The notes: generated by a model from the sequence alone, not told the origin. A stretch of 64,000 nt of DNA from Luteimonas panaciterrae (GCF_020511115.1 NZ_JAJAVH010000011.1:124001-188000); one strand, 5' to 3'; positions 1 through 9,645 are shown, numbered from the stretch's first letter. Numbers and translations are program-made.

Positions 1-147
1 GCCGAGCGCGCCACCGCCCTGCAGGACGAGGGCGACGGAAGGATACTTCGCGACGGATGCACGGACCGCTGCGAGCGGATCGCGCGCGGAGGTGATATTC
101 ACCGTCGTGCGCCCCGCAACTTTGGCTTTCACTTTTTTGTTTTTCAC
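1..147 (-). CDS. Patatin-like phospholipase, N-terminal part (cut by window edge)
   Basis: Only the first 49 codons are in the window; the gene continues past the left edge. The frame opens with GTG at 147 (a second in-frame GTG lies at 132) and reaches the motif VALVLQGGGALG at its end, which is the oxyanion-hole glycine loop (GGGxxG) that opens the patatin phospholipase domain. The GxSxG nucleophile and Asp-Gly motif would lie outside the window. Patatin-like proteins of this kind are lipid acyl hydrolases and, from memory, are often found beside 3-hydroxybutyrate dehydrogenase genes, as here. Start choice is uncertain because no strong Shine-Dalgarno site precedes either GTG. Confidence 0.75.
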   Translation of the reverse strand, partial: MKNKKVKAKVAGRTTVNITSARDPLAAVRASVAKYPSVALVLQGGGALG

Positions 148-163
148 TGCGTTCCGGAGAAAA

Positions 164-280
164 GCCCCCTTTGGTAAAGGGGGCGCCGCGAAGCGGCGGG
201 GATTCGGGGGTAAAGTGCCTGGGGCCCGAAGTTTGCGTAGCAAACTTTGGGGCTTTAGCTGGCGCAAGCGCCGGCTAAAG
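164..280. repeat. Cluster of four palindromic hairpins downstream of bdhA
   Basis: Four inverted repeats follow one another in 117 bp: 164-172 with 176-184 (9 bp stem, 3-base loop), 184-198 (CGCCGC/GCGGCG), 229-236 with 240-247 (8 bp stem) and 253-280 (about 12 bp stem with one mismatch, AA loop). They fill the gap between the 3' end of bdhA and the start of the patatin gene, both on the minus strand. They have no clear U-tract, so they look like intergenic palindromic repeats rather than a classical terminator, although they could limit read-through or protect mRNA ends. Confidence 0.6.
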
Positions 281-285
281 CAGTT

Positions 286-1086
286 TCATTGCATGTACCA
301 GCCGTGGCTGACCACCAGGCTCTGCCCGGTCAATGCATTGGTCTCGAACGCGGCCAGGAACAGCGCGGTATTGGCGACGTCGTCGACGGTGGTGAATTCA
401 CCATCCACGGTGTCCTTGAGCATCACGTTCTTCACCACTTCCTGCTCGGTGATGCCGAACTCCTTGGCCTGTTCGGGAATCTGCTTCTCCACCAGCGGCG
501 TACGCACGAAGCCGGGGCAGATGACATTGGCGCGAACACCATATTCGGCGGCTTCCTTGGCCACCACGCGGGCGAGGCCGAGCAGGCCGTGCTTCGCGGT
601 GACGTAGGGCGCCTTCAGCTTGGAGGCTTCGTGCGAATGCACCGAACCCATGTAGATGATCGCGCCGCCCCCGCCGTTGCCTTGCGCGTGGCGCTTCTGC
701 ATGTCCTTCAGGCACTCGCGCGTGGTGAGAAAGGCGCCGTCGAGATGGATGGCGAGCATCTTCTTCCAGTCGGCGAGACTGAAGTCGGTGATGCGGTTGA
801 CGATCTGGATGCCGGCGTTGGACACCAGCACATCGACGCGGCCGTAGTGCGCGACCGCCTTGGCGACGCCGTCCACGACCTGCTGCTCGTCGGTGACGTC
901 CATCGCCACCGCGAGCGCGTCGCCGCCGGCGTTGCGGATTTCGGTGGCCGTGGCTTCGGCGGCGTCGAGTTTGAGATCGGCGATCACCACCTTGCCGCCG
1001 TTGGCGGCGTACACCTCGGCGATGCGCTTGCCGATGCCGCTGGCGGCGCCGGTGACTAGGCAGACTTTGTTGTCGAGACGGGACAT
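286..1086 (-). CDS. bdhA: 3-hydroxybutyrate dehydrogenase (SDR family)
   Basis: Predicted 266-residue cytosolic NAD-dependent dehydrogenase interconverting (R)-3-hydroxybutyrate and acetoacetate, used in turnover of polyhydroxybutyrate or ketone bodies. Classical short-chain dehydrogenase layout: TGAASGIG nucleotide loop at residues 12-19, NAG at 90-92, and catalytic Ser148, Tyr161 and Lys165 (YxxxK). The C-terminal stretch with [13 protein letters not shown] and the ending [11 protein letters not shown] is characteristic of 3-hydroxybutyrate dehydrogenases rather than generic SDRs. The frame could open earlier, but ATG at 1086 has a GGAGA site 5-6 bases upstream and gives the normal family length. 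The next minus-strand gene is the patatin-like protein, fitting a lipid/PHB context. Confidence 0.9.
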   Translation of the reverse strand: MSRLDNKVCLVTGAASGIGKRIAEVYAANGGKVVIADLKLDAAEATATEIRNAGGDALAVAMDVTDEQQVVDGVAKAVAHYGRVDVLVSNAGIQIVNRITDFSLADWKKMLAIHLDGAFLTTRECLKDMQKRHAQGNGGGGAIIYMGSVHSHEASKLKAPYVTAKHGLLGLARVVAKEAAEYGVRANVICPGFVRTPLVEKQIPEQAKEFGITEQEVVKNVMLKDTVDGEFTTVDDVANTALFLAAFETNALTGQSLVVSHGWYMQ

Positions 1087-1122
1087 GGGGGTTCTCCGGG
1101 TAGTCCTGCGGTTGTTTTTGCT

Positions 1123-1217
1123 CGTCATTCCTGCGAAAGCAGGAATCCAGCGCCTCTTGCTCCACGATTGGCAGTTAACGATAAAGTCACTGGATTCCTG
1201 CTTTCGCAGGAATGACG
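1123..1217. repeat. REPIN-type inverted repeat pair
   Basis: Two 28-bp copies, 1123-1150 and 1190-1217, are perfect reverse complements of each other. Each copy is itself a hairpin with an 8-bp stem and a GAAA or TTTC loop. Together they form the two-headed structure of a REPIN (REP doublet). A near-identical element lies at 35786-35885. It sits between the promoter side of bdhA and the 3' end of the alkaline phosphatase gene. Confidence 0.85.
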
Positions 1218-1300
1218 AACCGAGAGTTCAAAGGCCGTAATGTAGGGGCATAGACGTTCAAGCACGGTCGCGGTTGCAAGCAAGGCCGCAACGATCCGTT

Positions 1301-3001
1301 TCACTTGCCCTCGCGCACGAAGCTGGAAGGGTCCGGCAATTCCACCGGCACGCCGTCGCCATTGCAGCCGCCGGCCGCGCACAGGCGCGCGCGCAGCGTC
1401 GGCATGGCCTGCACGATGAAGTGGTAGATCGTGTTCTGTTCCACCGAACCACGCACCGCGTCGCTGCCCGGGCCGCGCGCCCAGATGCCGACGTCGTCGC
1501 CGCCGTGCGATTCGGCCTTCGTCGGTACCAGCGCTTCCTGCAGGTAGTCGGGATCTTCAGTGTTGACGTTGGTGAGATCGGGGCGGCCTTGCACGGGTTC
1601 GAAGCTGCTGGCGACGTGATCGTAGCGCTTGGGCCCGGCCGGCTGCTGGTTGCTGGCGCCGGTGTTGCCGGGACCGTTGCTGTAGTTGAGCGTGGTGTAG
1701 GGCAAGCCGGTGGCATCGCGTGCGTAGTCGCCCGCGTTGTCGTCCTCTCCGCTGCTGCCGCGCACCTTGCCGAGGATGGGATTGCCGCGCACCGGATAGC
1801 CGACGAAGCTCAGCGTGTGCGAATGATCGGCGGTGACGATGATCAGCGTGTCGTCGTTCGAAGTCGCATCCACCGCTGCCTGCACCGCTTCGGACATCGC
1901 GATCGTGTCGGTGAGCGCGCGGTAGGCGTTGCCGTAGTGGTTGGCGTGGTCGATGCGGCCCCCTTCGACCATCAGCACGTAGCCGTTCGGATTGCGCGAC
2001 AGGATGCGGATGGCATCGCGCGTCATCTCGGCGAGGCTGGGTTCGCCGCCCTTGTCCTGCGGACGATCGTATTCGAACTGCATGTGATCGTAGTTGAACA
2101 GGCCGAGCAGCGATGACGCGTTTTGCACGGCCTGCAACTGCTTCGCGTTCCAGACGTACTGGCCTTGCGGATGCGCGCGCTGCCATTCCTCGATCAGGTC
2201 ACGACCGTCGAGGCGCTGACCGACCTTGTCGTCGTCTTCGGCATCCTGTCGCGTCGCGGGCGCGAATTCGCCGCGGCCGCCGCCCATGGCCACGGTCGGG
2301 CCTGAGCCGAAGCGCGGTGCCAGCAACTGCTGCGCGATGTCCTTGCAGCCTTGCTCGATGGCGGCCGCGGGCATCTCGGCGTCGTTCTCCCAGTTGCGCT
2401 CCGGTACGTGCGCATAGGTGGCAGCGGGCGTGGCGTGAGTAAGGCGCGCGGTGGTGACGACGCCGGTGCTGAGGCCGGCGCTGTCGGCCAGTTCCAGCCA
2501 GGTGAGCCTGGGATGCTGCAACGCCGTCGCGCAGTCGCCGCGCTTGCCGGTGCCGTCGACGCTGATCACGCCGGCGCGCGTTTTCACGCCTGTCATGATC
2601 GCGCTCATGGTGCCGGCCGAATCCGGCGTCTGCGCGTCGGTGTTGTAGGTGTGGCTAAATGCCGTCGCGGGGAAGCGCTCCCACGAGAGCTGGTTCTCCT
2701 CGCCCGACTGGCCCTTGCGCTGGCCGTCGAGGATGCGCGCGGCGGCGACCGTGGTGAGGCTCATGCCGTCGCCGAGGAACAGGATCACGTTCTTGGCGCG
2801 AGCGCGCATGGCGCCGTTGGCCGCCGCGCGCGCCGCGCCGTTGCGATACCACCAGGCCGGGGTTTCGCCTTGCGGGTGTTTCACGGCGGGGACTTCGATT
2901 GCCGCCACGTTGGCCGTGGCCGGCGTGGGGCCATTTTCGCGTACGTTGCCGCTGCAGGCGGCCAGCAGGGTGGTGAGACAGGCGATCGGCAGCGTGCGCA
3001 T
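1301..3001 (-). CDS. Alkaline phosphatase, lipoprotein form
   Basis: Predicted 566-residue phosphomonoesterase of the PhoA family (PF00245), anchored as a lipoprotein: the N-terminus ends in the lipobox LAAC (Cys16). Family signatures visible are FLGDGM (metal ligand Asp78), DSAGTMS with the nucleophilic Ser128, the segment VEGGRIDHANHYGN with metal-binding Asp and His, and TADHSHT. ATG at 3001 is chosen over an in-frame start 8 codons earlier because it opens directly with a lipoprotein signal sequence and has AGGA 8 bases upstream. It would release phosphate from organic esters in the periplasm or at the cell surface. It is divergent from the symporter at 3150. Length is larger than E. coli PhoA (471) because of insertions. 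Confidence 0.88.
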   Translation of the reverse strand: MRTLPIACLTTLLAACSGNVRENGPTPATANVAAIEVPAVKHPQGETPAWWYRNGAARAAANGAMRARAKNVILFLGDGMSLTTVAAARILDGQRKGQSGEENQLSWERFPATAFSHTYNTDAQTPDSAGTMSAIMTGVKTRAGVISVDGTGKRGDCATALQHPRLTWLELADSAGLSTGVVTTARLTHATPAATYAHVPERNWENDAEMPAAAIEQGCKDIAQQLLAPRFGSGPTVAMGGGRGEFAPATRQDAEDDDKVGQRLDGRDLIEEWQRAHPQGQYVWNAKQLQAVQNASSLLGLFNYDHMQFEYDRPQDKGGEPSLAEMTRDAIRILSRNPNGYVLMVEGGRIDHANHYGNAYRALTDTIAMSEAVQAAVDATSNDDTLIIVTADHSHTLSFVGYPVRGNPILGKVRGSSGEDDNAGDYARDATGLPYTTLNYSNGPGNTGASNQQPAGPKRYDHVASSFEPVQGRPDLTNVNTEDPDYLQEALVPTKAESHGGDDVGIWARGPGSDAVRGSVEQNTIYHFIVQAMPTLRARLCAAGGCNGDGVPVELPDPSSFVREGK

Positions 3002-3149
3002 GCAAGGGTCCTGGATTGCGAGCACGCCATTATGCCGCCTGGAGATGACATTCCAGCCTTTTGGACGCTGTGTCGCGCCGGCAACGCTGCGCCGCGGCCG
3101 GGGCTGCGCTATCGTGCAGCGTCCCCGTCTGCGGCGTGCGGAAACAAGA

Positions 3150-4496
3150 ATGATGAAGCTGGTCTCGGCCTGGTTGAGGATCCCGTTCTGGCAGCGCGTG
3201 GTCGGCGGTTTCGTGCTCGGTGCGCTGGCCGGGTGGCTGCTCGGGCCGGCGGCGAAGACCTGGCTGGAGCCGCTCGGCGATCTCTACGTCACGCTGATCA
3301 AGATGATCGCGATCCCGCTGGTGTTCTTCGCGGTGATCAATGCCGTGTCGTCGCTGCACGGGCAGAAGTCGGTGGCGGCGCTGGGCGGACGCACCTTCCT
3401 GTGGTTCGTCATCACCGCCGTCTTCGCCGTTGCCGTGGGATTGGCGATCGGCACACTGCTGCAGCCGGGCGTCGGTGTGATGAATCTGAGCGTCGACGCC
3501 AACTACACGCCGCGCGATGTTCCGAGCATCGCGAAGGTGTTGCTGGATGTGGTGCCCTCGAACCCGTTCTACGCCCTGGCCGGCATCGGCACCAAGACCA
3601 ATGCCGCGGGCGAGACCGTGCTGGCGGCGGGCCGCGGTTCGATCCTGCCGGTGATCTTCTTCGCCGCACTGCTCGGTTTCGCCATGGTCAAGCTCGGCGA
3701 TCGCGTGGCCGGCGCGCGCAAGCTCACCGCGGAGATGAGCGAGATCATGGTGCAGGTCACGCGCTTCGTGCTCGAAGTGACGCCGATCGGCACCTTCGGC
3801 CTGATCGCGGGGCTGGTGGGCGCCTACGGCTTCGGCAAGCTGCTGCCGCTCGGCAATTTCGTGTTCGCGCTGTATCTGGCCTGCGCGCTGCACATCATCG
3901 TGGTGTACAGCGGTTTGCTGCTCGCGCATGGATTGAATCCGCTGAAGTTCTTCCGTGGCGCGGCGCCGGCGATGCAGGTGGGTTTCGTCGCTTCGTCGAG
4001 TTTCGCGGCGATGCCGGCGGCGATCCGCTCGGTCACCCACAACCTCGGCGTCAACAAGGATTACGCGTCCTTCGCCGTGCCGCTCGGCGCCAGCATCAAG
4101 ATGGATGGCTGCGGCGCGATCTATCCGGCGCTGTGCGCGGTCTTCATCTCGCAGTACACGGGCACGCCTCTGACCGCTGATCAATACCTGATCGTGCTGA
4201 TTGCCTCGGTACTGGGCAGTTTCGGCACCGCCGGCGTTCCGGGCACGGCGGTGGTGATGGCGACCGTGGTGCTGAGCGCGGCTGGATTGCCGCTGGAAAC
4301 GATCGGTTATCTGTACGCGATCGATCGTGTCCTCGACATGATGCGCACGATGACGAACGTGACAGGTCAGATGCTGGTACCGGTGCTGGTGGCGAAGGAG
4401 ACCGGATTGCTCGACCGGCAGGTCTACGATGCGGCGTCGAGCAACATCGGTCTGGTCGAGGGCGACCAGGCCGATCCGGATAGGAAAACGTCGTGA
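3150..4496 (+). CDS. Dicarboxylate/amino acid:cation symporter (DAACS family)
   Basis: Predicted 448-residue inner-membrane Na+ or H+ coupled uptake carrier of the GltP/DctA type. The expected hydrophobic helices begin at residue 8. Signatures: the serine-rich hairpin tip FVASSSFAAMP, the TM7 region PLGASIKMDGCGA, the second hairpin with GVPGTAVVMA, and the C-terminal IDRVLDMMRTMTNVTG, whose Asp, Arg, Thr and Asn line the substrate site in the family. The TM7 motif is normally NMDG; here Lys replaces the Asn. Start is the ATG-ATG pair at 3150. Substrate cannot be decided from sequence. The following acetyltransferase gene overlaps by 4 bases (GTGA), so the two are probably co-transcribed. Confidence 0.88.
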   Translation: MMKLVSAWLRIPFWQRVVGGFVLGALAGWLLGPAAKTWLEPLGDLYVTLIKMIAIPLVFFAVINAVSSLHGQKSVAALGGRTFLWFVITAVFAVAVGLAIGTLLQPGVGVMNLSVDANYTPRDVPSIAKVLLDVVPSNPFYALAGIGTKTNAAGETVLAAGRGSILPVIFFAALLGFAMVKLGDRVAGARKLTAEMSEIMVQVTRFVLEVTPIGTFGLIAGLVGAYGFGKLLPLGNFVFALYLACALHIIVVYSGLLLAHGLNPLKFFRGAAPAMQVGFVASSSFAAMPAAIRSVTHNLGVNKDYASFAVPLGASIKMDGCGAIYPALCAVFISQYTGTPLTADQYLIVLIASVLGSFGTAGVPGTAVVMATVVLSAAGLPLETIGYLYAIDRVLDMMRTMTNVTGQMLVPVLVAKETGLLDRQVYDAASSNIGLVEGDQADPDRKTS

Positions 4497-4945
4497 GTCT
4501 GGAAGAGATCGTGCTGATCGAACAGTTTCCCGATGCGGAGACCTATTGCCGCATGCGCGTCGCGGCTGGACTGTCACCCAAAACCTTGGAAGCGGCGCGA
4601 CGCGGGCTTCCCAACACGCTCTACGGCGTGAGCCTGTTGCGCGAGGACGAAGTGGTCGGCATGGGCCGGATCATCGGCGACAACGGCACCGTGTTCACGG
4701 TGGCGGATATCGCGGTGCAGCCCGCGTTGCAGGGCAAAGGGTTGGGGAAACGCATCCTCGCGGCGCTGGATGCGTGGTTGCGGGCCAACGTGCCCGAATC
4801 GGCATACGTGACCCTGGTCGCCGACGGCGATGCGAAACATCTCTACGCCAAGTTCGGCTTCGTCGAGTCCGCGCCGTATTCGGTGAACATGGAATACGTG
4901 ATGGGTGCGGGCGGGAAGCGCCTCAGCGGCCCCGGGTATACCTGA
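4493..4945 (+). CDS. GNAT family N-acetyltransferase
   Basis: Predicted 150-residue acetyl-CoA-dependent N-acetyltransferase. The GNAT core is visible: a beta strand VFTVADIAVQPALQ followed by the acetyl-CoA pyrophosphate loop GKGLGKRIL (Q/RxxGxG/A pattern) and a C-terminal AKHLYAKFGFVES segment typical of motif B. It starts with GTG at 4493, overlapping the symporter stop, which implies translational coupling. Acceptor substrate is unknown. Confidence 0.85.
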   Translation: MSLEEIVLIEQFPDAETYCRMRVAAGLSPKTLEAARRGLPNTLYGVSLLREDEVVGMGRIIGDNGTVFTVADIAVQPALQGKGLGKRILAALDAWLRANVPESAYVTLVADGDAKHLYAKFGFVESAPYSVNMEYVMGAGGKRLSGPGYT

Positions 4946-4963
4946 CGGGACAGCCGGCTTCTG

Positions 4964-5017
4964 TCAGAGGCGGGAATAGCGCCACGACACCATGCGCCTG
5001 TCGCGATACGGCATCGC
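4964..5017 (-). pseudogene. Remnant of a NUDIX hydrolase gene, C-terminal end only
   Basis: Reading the minus strand, codons 5017 to 4964 give AMPYRDRRMVSWRYSRL and a TGA stop. This matches the C-terminus of the intact NUDIX protein at 6997-7485 (VMPYHNGRMVSWRYSRA, stop) at 13 of 17 positions. At DNA level 4980-4998 is identical to 7013-7031 over 19 bases, and a second 11-base match (GATACGGCATC) follows. Upstream of 5017 the similarity stops and no start or NUDIX box exists, so this is a broken copy. The two copies are in the same orientation and flank the ABM/LysR gene pair. Confidence 0.75.
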
Positions 5018-5103
5018 GCGTGGAAGAAAGCAAAGCGAAACCCGGAGGGTAGCCGTCGGCGCAGCCCGATCTGCGTTTGACCTCTCGAATTGCAGACGCT
5101 TGC

Positions 5104-5913
5104 CTACTGACCGGCACCGTGGGAAGTCGTTGGCTCGTCGTACATCGTTTCGCCGATGGCCTTGAGCAGGAACCAGTCGTAGTCCGTCTTCGCCAGCGTC
5201 TCGTGGAGTTGCGCGGTGAACGTGGCGATATGGGGTTCCTTCACATGCTGGTCGAACGCCGCTTGATCGACAAAGCCCTGGAAAATGACGAATTGCAAGG
5301 GATTGTCCGCCGAGCGATAGATGTTGTAGCCAAGATTGCCGGGCTCGCCGCGCGTGCCTTTGCGGATGGCGCGCAGCTGGTCCAGCAGGGCCTCGGCTTT
5401 GCCTTCTTTGGCGAGCAGAATGGCTTGGGCATAGACGCGTTTGGCCCTGTCGGCGGCATTGGTTTTGCCTGTTGGCCGGAGGGTATCGAAGACGAGATCG
5501 TCGATCGGTTGCAGCACGATGGCGTCGAAGCGGCCACCCTGTAACGTCTCGTGCGACTCGCGACCGACGAAGTCGGTGATCAGCGGAGTCCTGATATGCC
5601 GCTGCAGCGCTCCCGCATCGCGCCAGGCTTCGATGACGATGAAGGTGTCCGGAGTTTTGACCGCGCGGAAGATGTCGTAGGCAAGATTTCCTTCCTCGGC
5701 ACGAGTGGCGTGTTGAATGGATTGCAGTCGCGCCGAGAGTTGCTCGGCCTTGCCCGATTGCGCGCGCAGGAGGGGCGTGGCGAATACGGTGGCGCTGTCA
5801 GTTCTTTTCGTTTGATGCATCGAGGTGTTCTCCGCTCGCGCTGTCGTATGGGCCGCTGCCGTACACAGGGAGAGCACGATGGCTGCTGTGGCAAGACAAG
5901 TCAGGTTCCGCAT
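5104..5913 (-). CDS. Exported protein with two ABM (antibiotic biosynthesis monooxygenase-like) domains
   Basis: Predicted 269-residue exported protein. Residues 1-27 form a signal peptide ending near TARA. Two similar ferredoxin-like ABM domains follow, about residues 42-130 and 150-250. Each carries a ‘LRA…EPGNLGY/EEGNLAYDI’ strand, an ‘FIVIEAWRD/FVIFQGFVD’ strand and an ‘H…TP/H…EP’ helix. ABM domains occur in small oxygenases and in proteins dealing with reactive carbonyl or quinone compounds; exported tandem versions have no settled function, so substrate is not assigned. AGGAG lies 9 bases before ATG 5913. The gene is divergent from a LysR regulator at 6087, its probable controller. Confidence 0.75.
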   Translation of the reverse strand: MRNLTCLATAAIVLSLCTAAAHTTARAENTSMHQTKRTDSATVFATPLLRAQSGKAEQLSARLQSIQHATRAEEGNLAYDIFRAVKTPDTFIVIEAWRDAGALQRHIRTPLITDFVGRESHETLQGGRFDAIVLQPIDDLVFDTLRPTGKTNAADRAKRVYAQAILLAKEGKAEALLDQLRAIRKGTRGEPGNLGYNIYRSADNPLQFVIFQGFVDQAAFDQHVKEPHIATFTAQLHETLAKTDYDWFLLKAIGETMYDEPTTSHGAGQ

Positions 5914-6086
5914 GTCGGAGGGCTCCTATCGCGTCCTGGGAGGCGTCGCCGCCTTGATTCATCGAGTTCCGCTGGATATTTCGAGGTGGCCTGGCTTGCA
6001 TGGTCTCGAACGGAATGCACTATAGTTGAATGAAAGGCAGTGATAACCTAGGATTTTCCCCATAGATTGATGCCAATAGGCCATTA

Positions 6087-6974
6087 ATGCGCGGATTCGA
6101 GTTCGCGGAGCTGACAGCCTTCGTGGCGATTGCCGAAGAGCGCAGCTTTCGGCGCGCGGCGGCGCGGCTTGGCCTGATGCCGTCGACGCTGAGCCATGCT
6201 TTGCGGGATCTGGAGGAGCGCCTGGGCGTCCGACTCATCAACCGCACCACGCGCAGCGTGTCGCCGACCGAGGCCGGGGAGCGCCTGCTACTGACATTGG
6301 CACCCGCGCTCCGTGACGTCAGGCATGCGGTCGAGACCGTCAACGATTTTCGCGAGACCCCGGCGGGCACTGTGCGCCTGAGCGTGCCGCGCATGGCCGC
6401 GATGATGATTCTTGCTCCGGCCTTTGAGCGCTTCGCCCGCAATTATCCGGACGTTGTTTTGGAAGTGGCCCTTGAGGAAGGTTTCGTCGACATCGTCGAG
6501 CGCGGATTCGATGCAGGTATCCGGCTGCGCGAAAGTGTCGCGGCCAATATGATCGCGGTTCCGGTCTCGCCCGATCAGCGCATTGCCGTGGTGGCATCGC
6601 CGGCGTATCTCGCCGATCATCCGCCGCCGCAGACTCCCTTCGATCTCGCGCATCACCGCTGCATCGGCTATCGCCAGGTCGCCAGCGGCGCGCTCTATCG
6701 CTGGGAGTTCGAGAAGCAACGGGAGGAAATCGCCGTCCCCGTGCCGGGTGCTTTCATCCTCGACGATCCCGAATTGATGGTCGCGGCGGCGTTGGCCGGA
6801 GCGGGGCTCACCTATACCACGCAGGCATATGTGGCCCAGCACTTGCAGGATGGCCGTCTCGTGCGCGTGCTTGAGGACTGGTGTCCGTTCTTTCCGGGCT
6901 TCGTGCTCTATTACCCCAGCCGTCGGCAGGTGCCGGGGGCATTGCGAGCGCTGATCGAAGTGCTGCGGATCTGA
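6087..6974 (+). CDS. LysR-type transcriptional regulator
   Basis: Predicted 295-residue cytosolic DNA-binding regulator. An N-terminal winged HTH occupies about residues 5-64 (core RSFRRAAARLGLMPSTLSHA), then the substrate-binding LysR domain follows, containing ‘DAGIRLRESV’ and ‘RWEFEKQ’ typical of the PecT/CrgA-like subgroup. It is divergent from the exported ABM protein, with 173 bp between, which is the classical arrangement for a LysR regulator acting on its neighbour. The intergenic region contains the short palindromes CTATAG and CCTAGG, but I cannot assign an operator with confidence. Effector unknown. Confidence 0.88.
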   Translation: MRGFEFAELTAFVAIAEERSFRRAAARLGLMPSTLSHALRDLEERLGVRLINRTTRSVSPTEAGERLLLTLAPALRDVRHAVETVNDFRETPAGTVRLSVPRMAAMMILAPAFERFARNYPDVVLEVALEEGFVDIVERGFDAGIRLRESVAANMIAVPVSPDQRIAVVASPAYLADHPPPQTPFDLAHHRCIGYRQVASGALYRWEFEKQREEIAVPVPGAFILDDPELMVAAALAGAGLTYTTQAYVAQHLQDGRLVRVLEDWCPFFPGFVLYYPSRRQVPGALRALIEVLRI

Positions 6975-6996
6975 TCGCCGGAGCGAATATCGGGCG

Positions 6997-7484
6997 TCAC
7001 GCCCGCGAGTACCGCCACGACACCATGCGCCCATTGTGATACGGCATCACGCCGTGGAACGGGCGCGGATCGTCGTCGAAGACCAGTGGCAGGAAATTGC
7101 GGTCGCCTTCCCACATCGGCAGGGTGGAGAGTTCTTCGATCGCGACCCACTCCAGCGTGCCTTCCGGATTGCGCTCGAACGGCGTGCCGGAGAAATGCGT
7201 CACCACGAACACGAAGCCCAGCCAGTCCTCGCCGTGCTTGCCGAAGCCCGGCCAGCTGATCGTGCCGCGCAGCGACATCGCCTCGCATTCGATGCCGGCC
7301 TCTTCCAGGATTTCGCGACGCATGCCGGCGAGCACGTCCTCGTCCGGCTCGATCTTGCCGCCGAGGCCGTTGTATTTGCCGAGATGGTGATCGTCGACGC
7401 GCGTGTTGCGATGGAGCATCAACACGCGCTTGCCATCGGGCGAGAGCACATAACCGAGGGTGGCGACGATCGGGGTATAGGGCA

Positions 7485-7485
<1 letters not shown>
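6997..7485 (-). CDS. NUDIX hydrolase (MutT-like 8-oxo-dGTP diphosphatase type)
   Basis: Predicted 162-residue Mg2+-dependent nucleoside-diphosphate-X hydrolase. The full NUDIX box GX5EX7REXXEEXG is present (G-KIEPD-E… REILEEAG, about residues 40-62). The opening ATLGYVL…VLMLHRN and the W-x-G pattern resemble MutT/8-oxo-dGTP diphosphatases, which cleanse oxidised nucleotides. ATG at 7485 shares one base with the stop of the upstream beta-lactamase gene (TGATG), so translation is probably coupled. Its 3' end exists in a second, broken copy at 4964-5017. Confidence 0.85.
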
Positions 7486-8417
<932 letters not shown>

Positions 8418-8531
8418 TCAGAAACCAGTGGCGATGTCCCTTTGCGTCGCATCCGCGACGTAACCGCCGTCACCTGCATCACGCGCGGAAACGATGCGAA
8501 CAATGAAAGTGTTGCGTGATGCGCGAGGCGA

Positions 8532-8975
8532 TCAGAACTCGCGTCGCGGCATCGCCAGTCGGCCGCCGAGCAATGCGAACGGCATCGGCAGCAACAGGCC
8601 GAGGACGGTGACCCAGGGCGGTCCGGGAATCAGCATGCCGTACACGATCACGAGCACGGTGAGCAGCGCGCCGATCAGGGTCGCCGTGCTGCCGCGATGC
8701 GGTTTGGCGATGGCCGCGCCGAGCCAGCCGCCGAGCAGAGCCGCCAGTGCCCAGCCGGCGAGAAGACTGGAGAGGGCTTCCGTCGGCGCCGTGTTGACGT
8801 AATTCAGCACGTCGCCCGGTCTCCCGTTCGTGATGAACGAGGCCACCGCTTCAGGGGTGCCCGGCGCCGTTCCGGGCGGGGAGGGATGGAAATAGGCGTA
8901 ACCGTACTGCGCGCCGTACAAAGCCAGCGCGGCCAGGATGACGCCGGCCAGAATCCCCAGGGTGGTGCGTAGCAT
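8532..8975 (-). CDS. Small integral membrane protein, unknown function
   Basis: Predicted 147-residue inner-membrane protein. About four hydrophobic helices are visible: residues 5-28, 65-90, 97-113 and 119-138. The loop after helix 1 is Pro-rich (HPSPPGTAPGTP). A GAGGAA site lies 5 bases before ATG 8975, so the start is well supported. No family was recognised. It stands alone between the beta-lactamase promoter region and a divergent thioesterase gene. Confidence 0.7.
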   Translation of the reverse strand: MLRTTLGILAGVILAALALYGAQYGYAYFHPSPPGTAPGTPEAVASFITNGRPGDVLNYVNTAPTEALSSLLAGWALAALLGGWLGAAIAKPHRGSTATLIGALLTVLVIVYGMLIPGPPWVTVLGLLLPMPFALLGGRLAMPRREF

Positions 8976-9149
8976 CGCGCTTCCTCTGCGTTGATTGCTT
9001 TATAAGCATGGCGCGCACGGGTCGAACTGGCAACTATTTAGTGTCGTCCCGATCCGCATGCCGGCGGCGCGATGGGCGAGGCTGTCCGCAATTGCGTGCA
9101 TCCGTCACAATGACAGCACAGCTATCCCCCGCCGCATTCCGGAGCCCGC

Positions 9150-9641
9150 ATGAGCGGTCGTCAGCGCGAACTCAATTTCCGTTTCCTCGCCGAACCGGCC
9201 GACGTCAACTACGGTGGCAAGGTGCACGGCGGCGTGGTGATGAAGTGGATCGACCAGGCCGGCTACGCCGCAGCCGTGGGCTGGAGTGGGCATTACAGCG
9301 TCACCGTCGCCGTCGGCGGCATCCGCTTCGTGGCGCCGATCCGCATCGGCGATCTGGTGACGGTCTCGGCCAAGCTGGTGCACACCGGCACGACCAGCAT
9401 GCATTTCGCCATCGACGTGCGCGCCCGCGATCCGATGCACGAAGGCAGCGACCGCCTGTGCACGCATTGCGTGATCGTGTTCGTCGCGATGGATGCGGTC
9501 GAGGGCAAGCCGACGCCGGTTCCGGCCTGGGCGCCGCAGAACGACGAGGATCGGCGTCTGGCCGAATACGCCACCCAGGTGATGGCGCTGAGCAAGGACA
9601 TCGAGGAAACCGTCGCCCGCTATCGCAACGTCGGCGAATAA
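9150..9641 (+). CDS. Acyl-CoA thioesterase (hotdog fold, YciA-like)
   Basis: Predicted 163-residue cytosolic hydrolase of fatty acyl-CoA thioesters. The signature PADVNYGGKVHGGVVMKWID (about residues 17-36) carries the conserved Asn and Gly-rich start of the hotdog helix found in YciA/BACH-type thioesterases, followed by ‘AVGGIRFVAPIRIGD’. One hotdog domain plus a C-terminal helical tail gives the usual length. CGGAG precedes ATG 9150. A hairpin after the stop is shared with the convergent small gene. Confidence 0.87.
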   Translation: MSGRQRELNFRFLAEPADVNYGGKVHGGVVMKWIDQAGYAAAVGWSGHYSVTVAVGGIRFVAPIRIGDLVTVSAKLVHTGTTSMHFAIDVRARDPMHEGSDRLCTHCVIVFVAMDAVEGKPTPVPAWAPQNDEDRRLAEYATQVMALSKDIEETVARYRNVGE

Positions 9642-9645
9642 GAAA

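Noticed and set aside
3030..4577. A 515-codon minus-strand open frame
   Set aside because: Antisense to the symporter; Arg/His/Gln-rich product typical of shadows in G+C-rich DNA.
6020..6086. Defined LysR operator in the ABM/LysR intergenic region
   Set aside because: Short palindromes exist but no convincing T-N11-A box with dyad symmetry could be fixed by eye.
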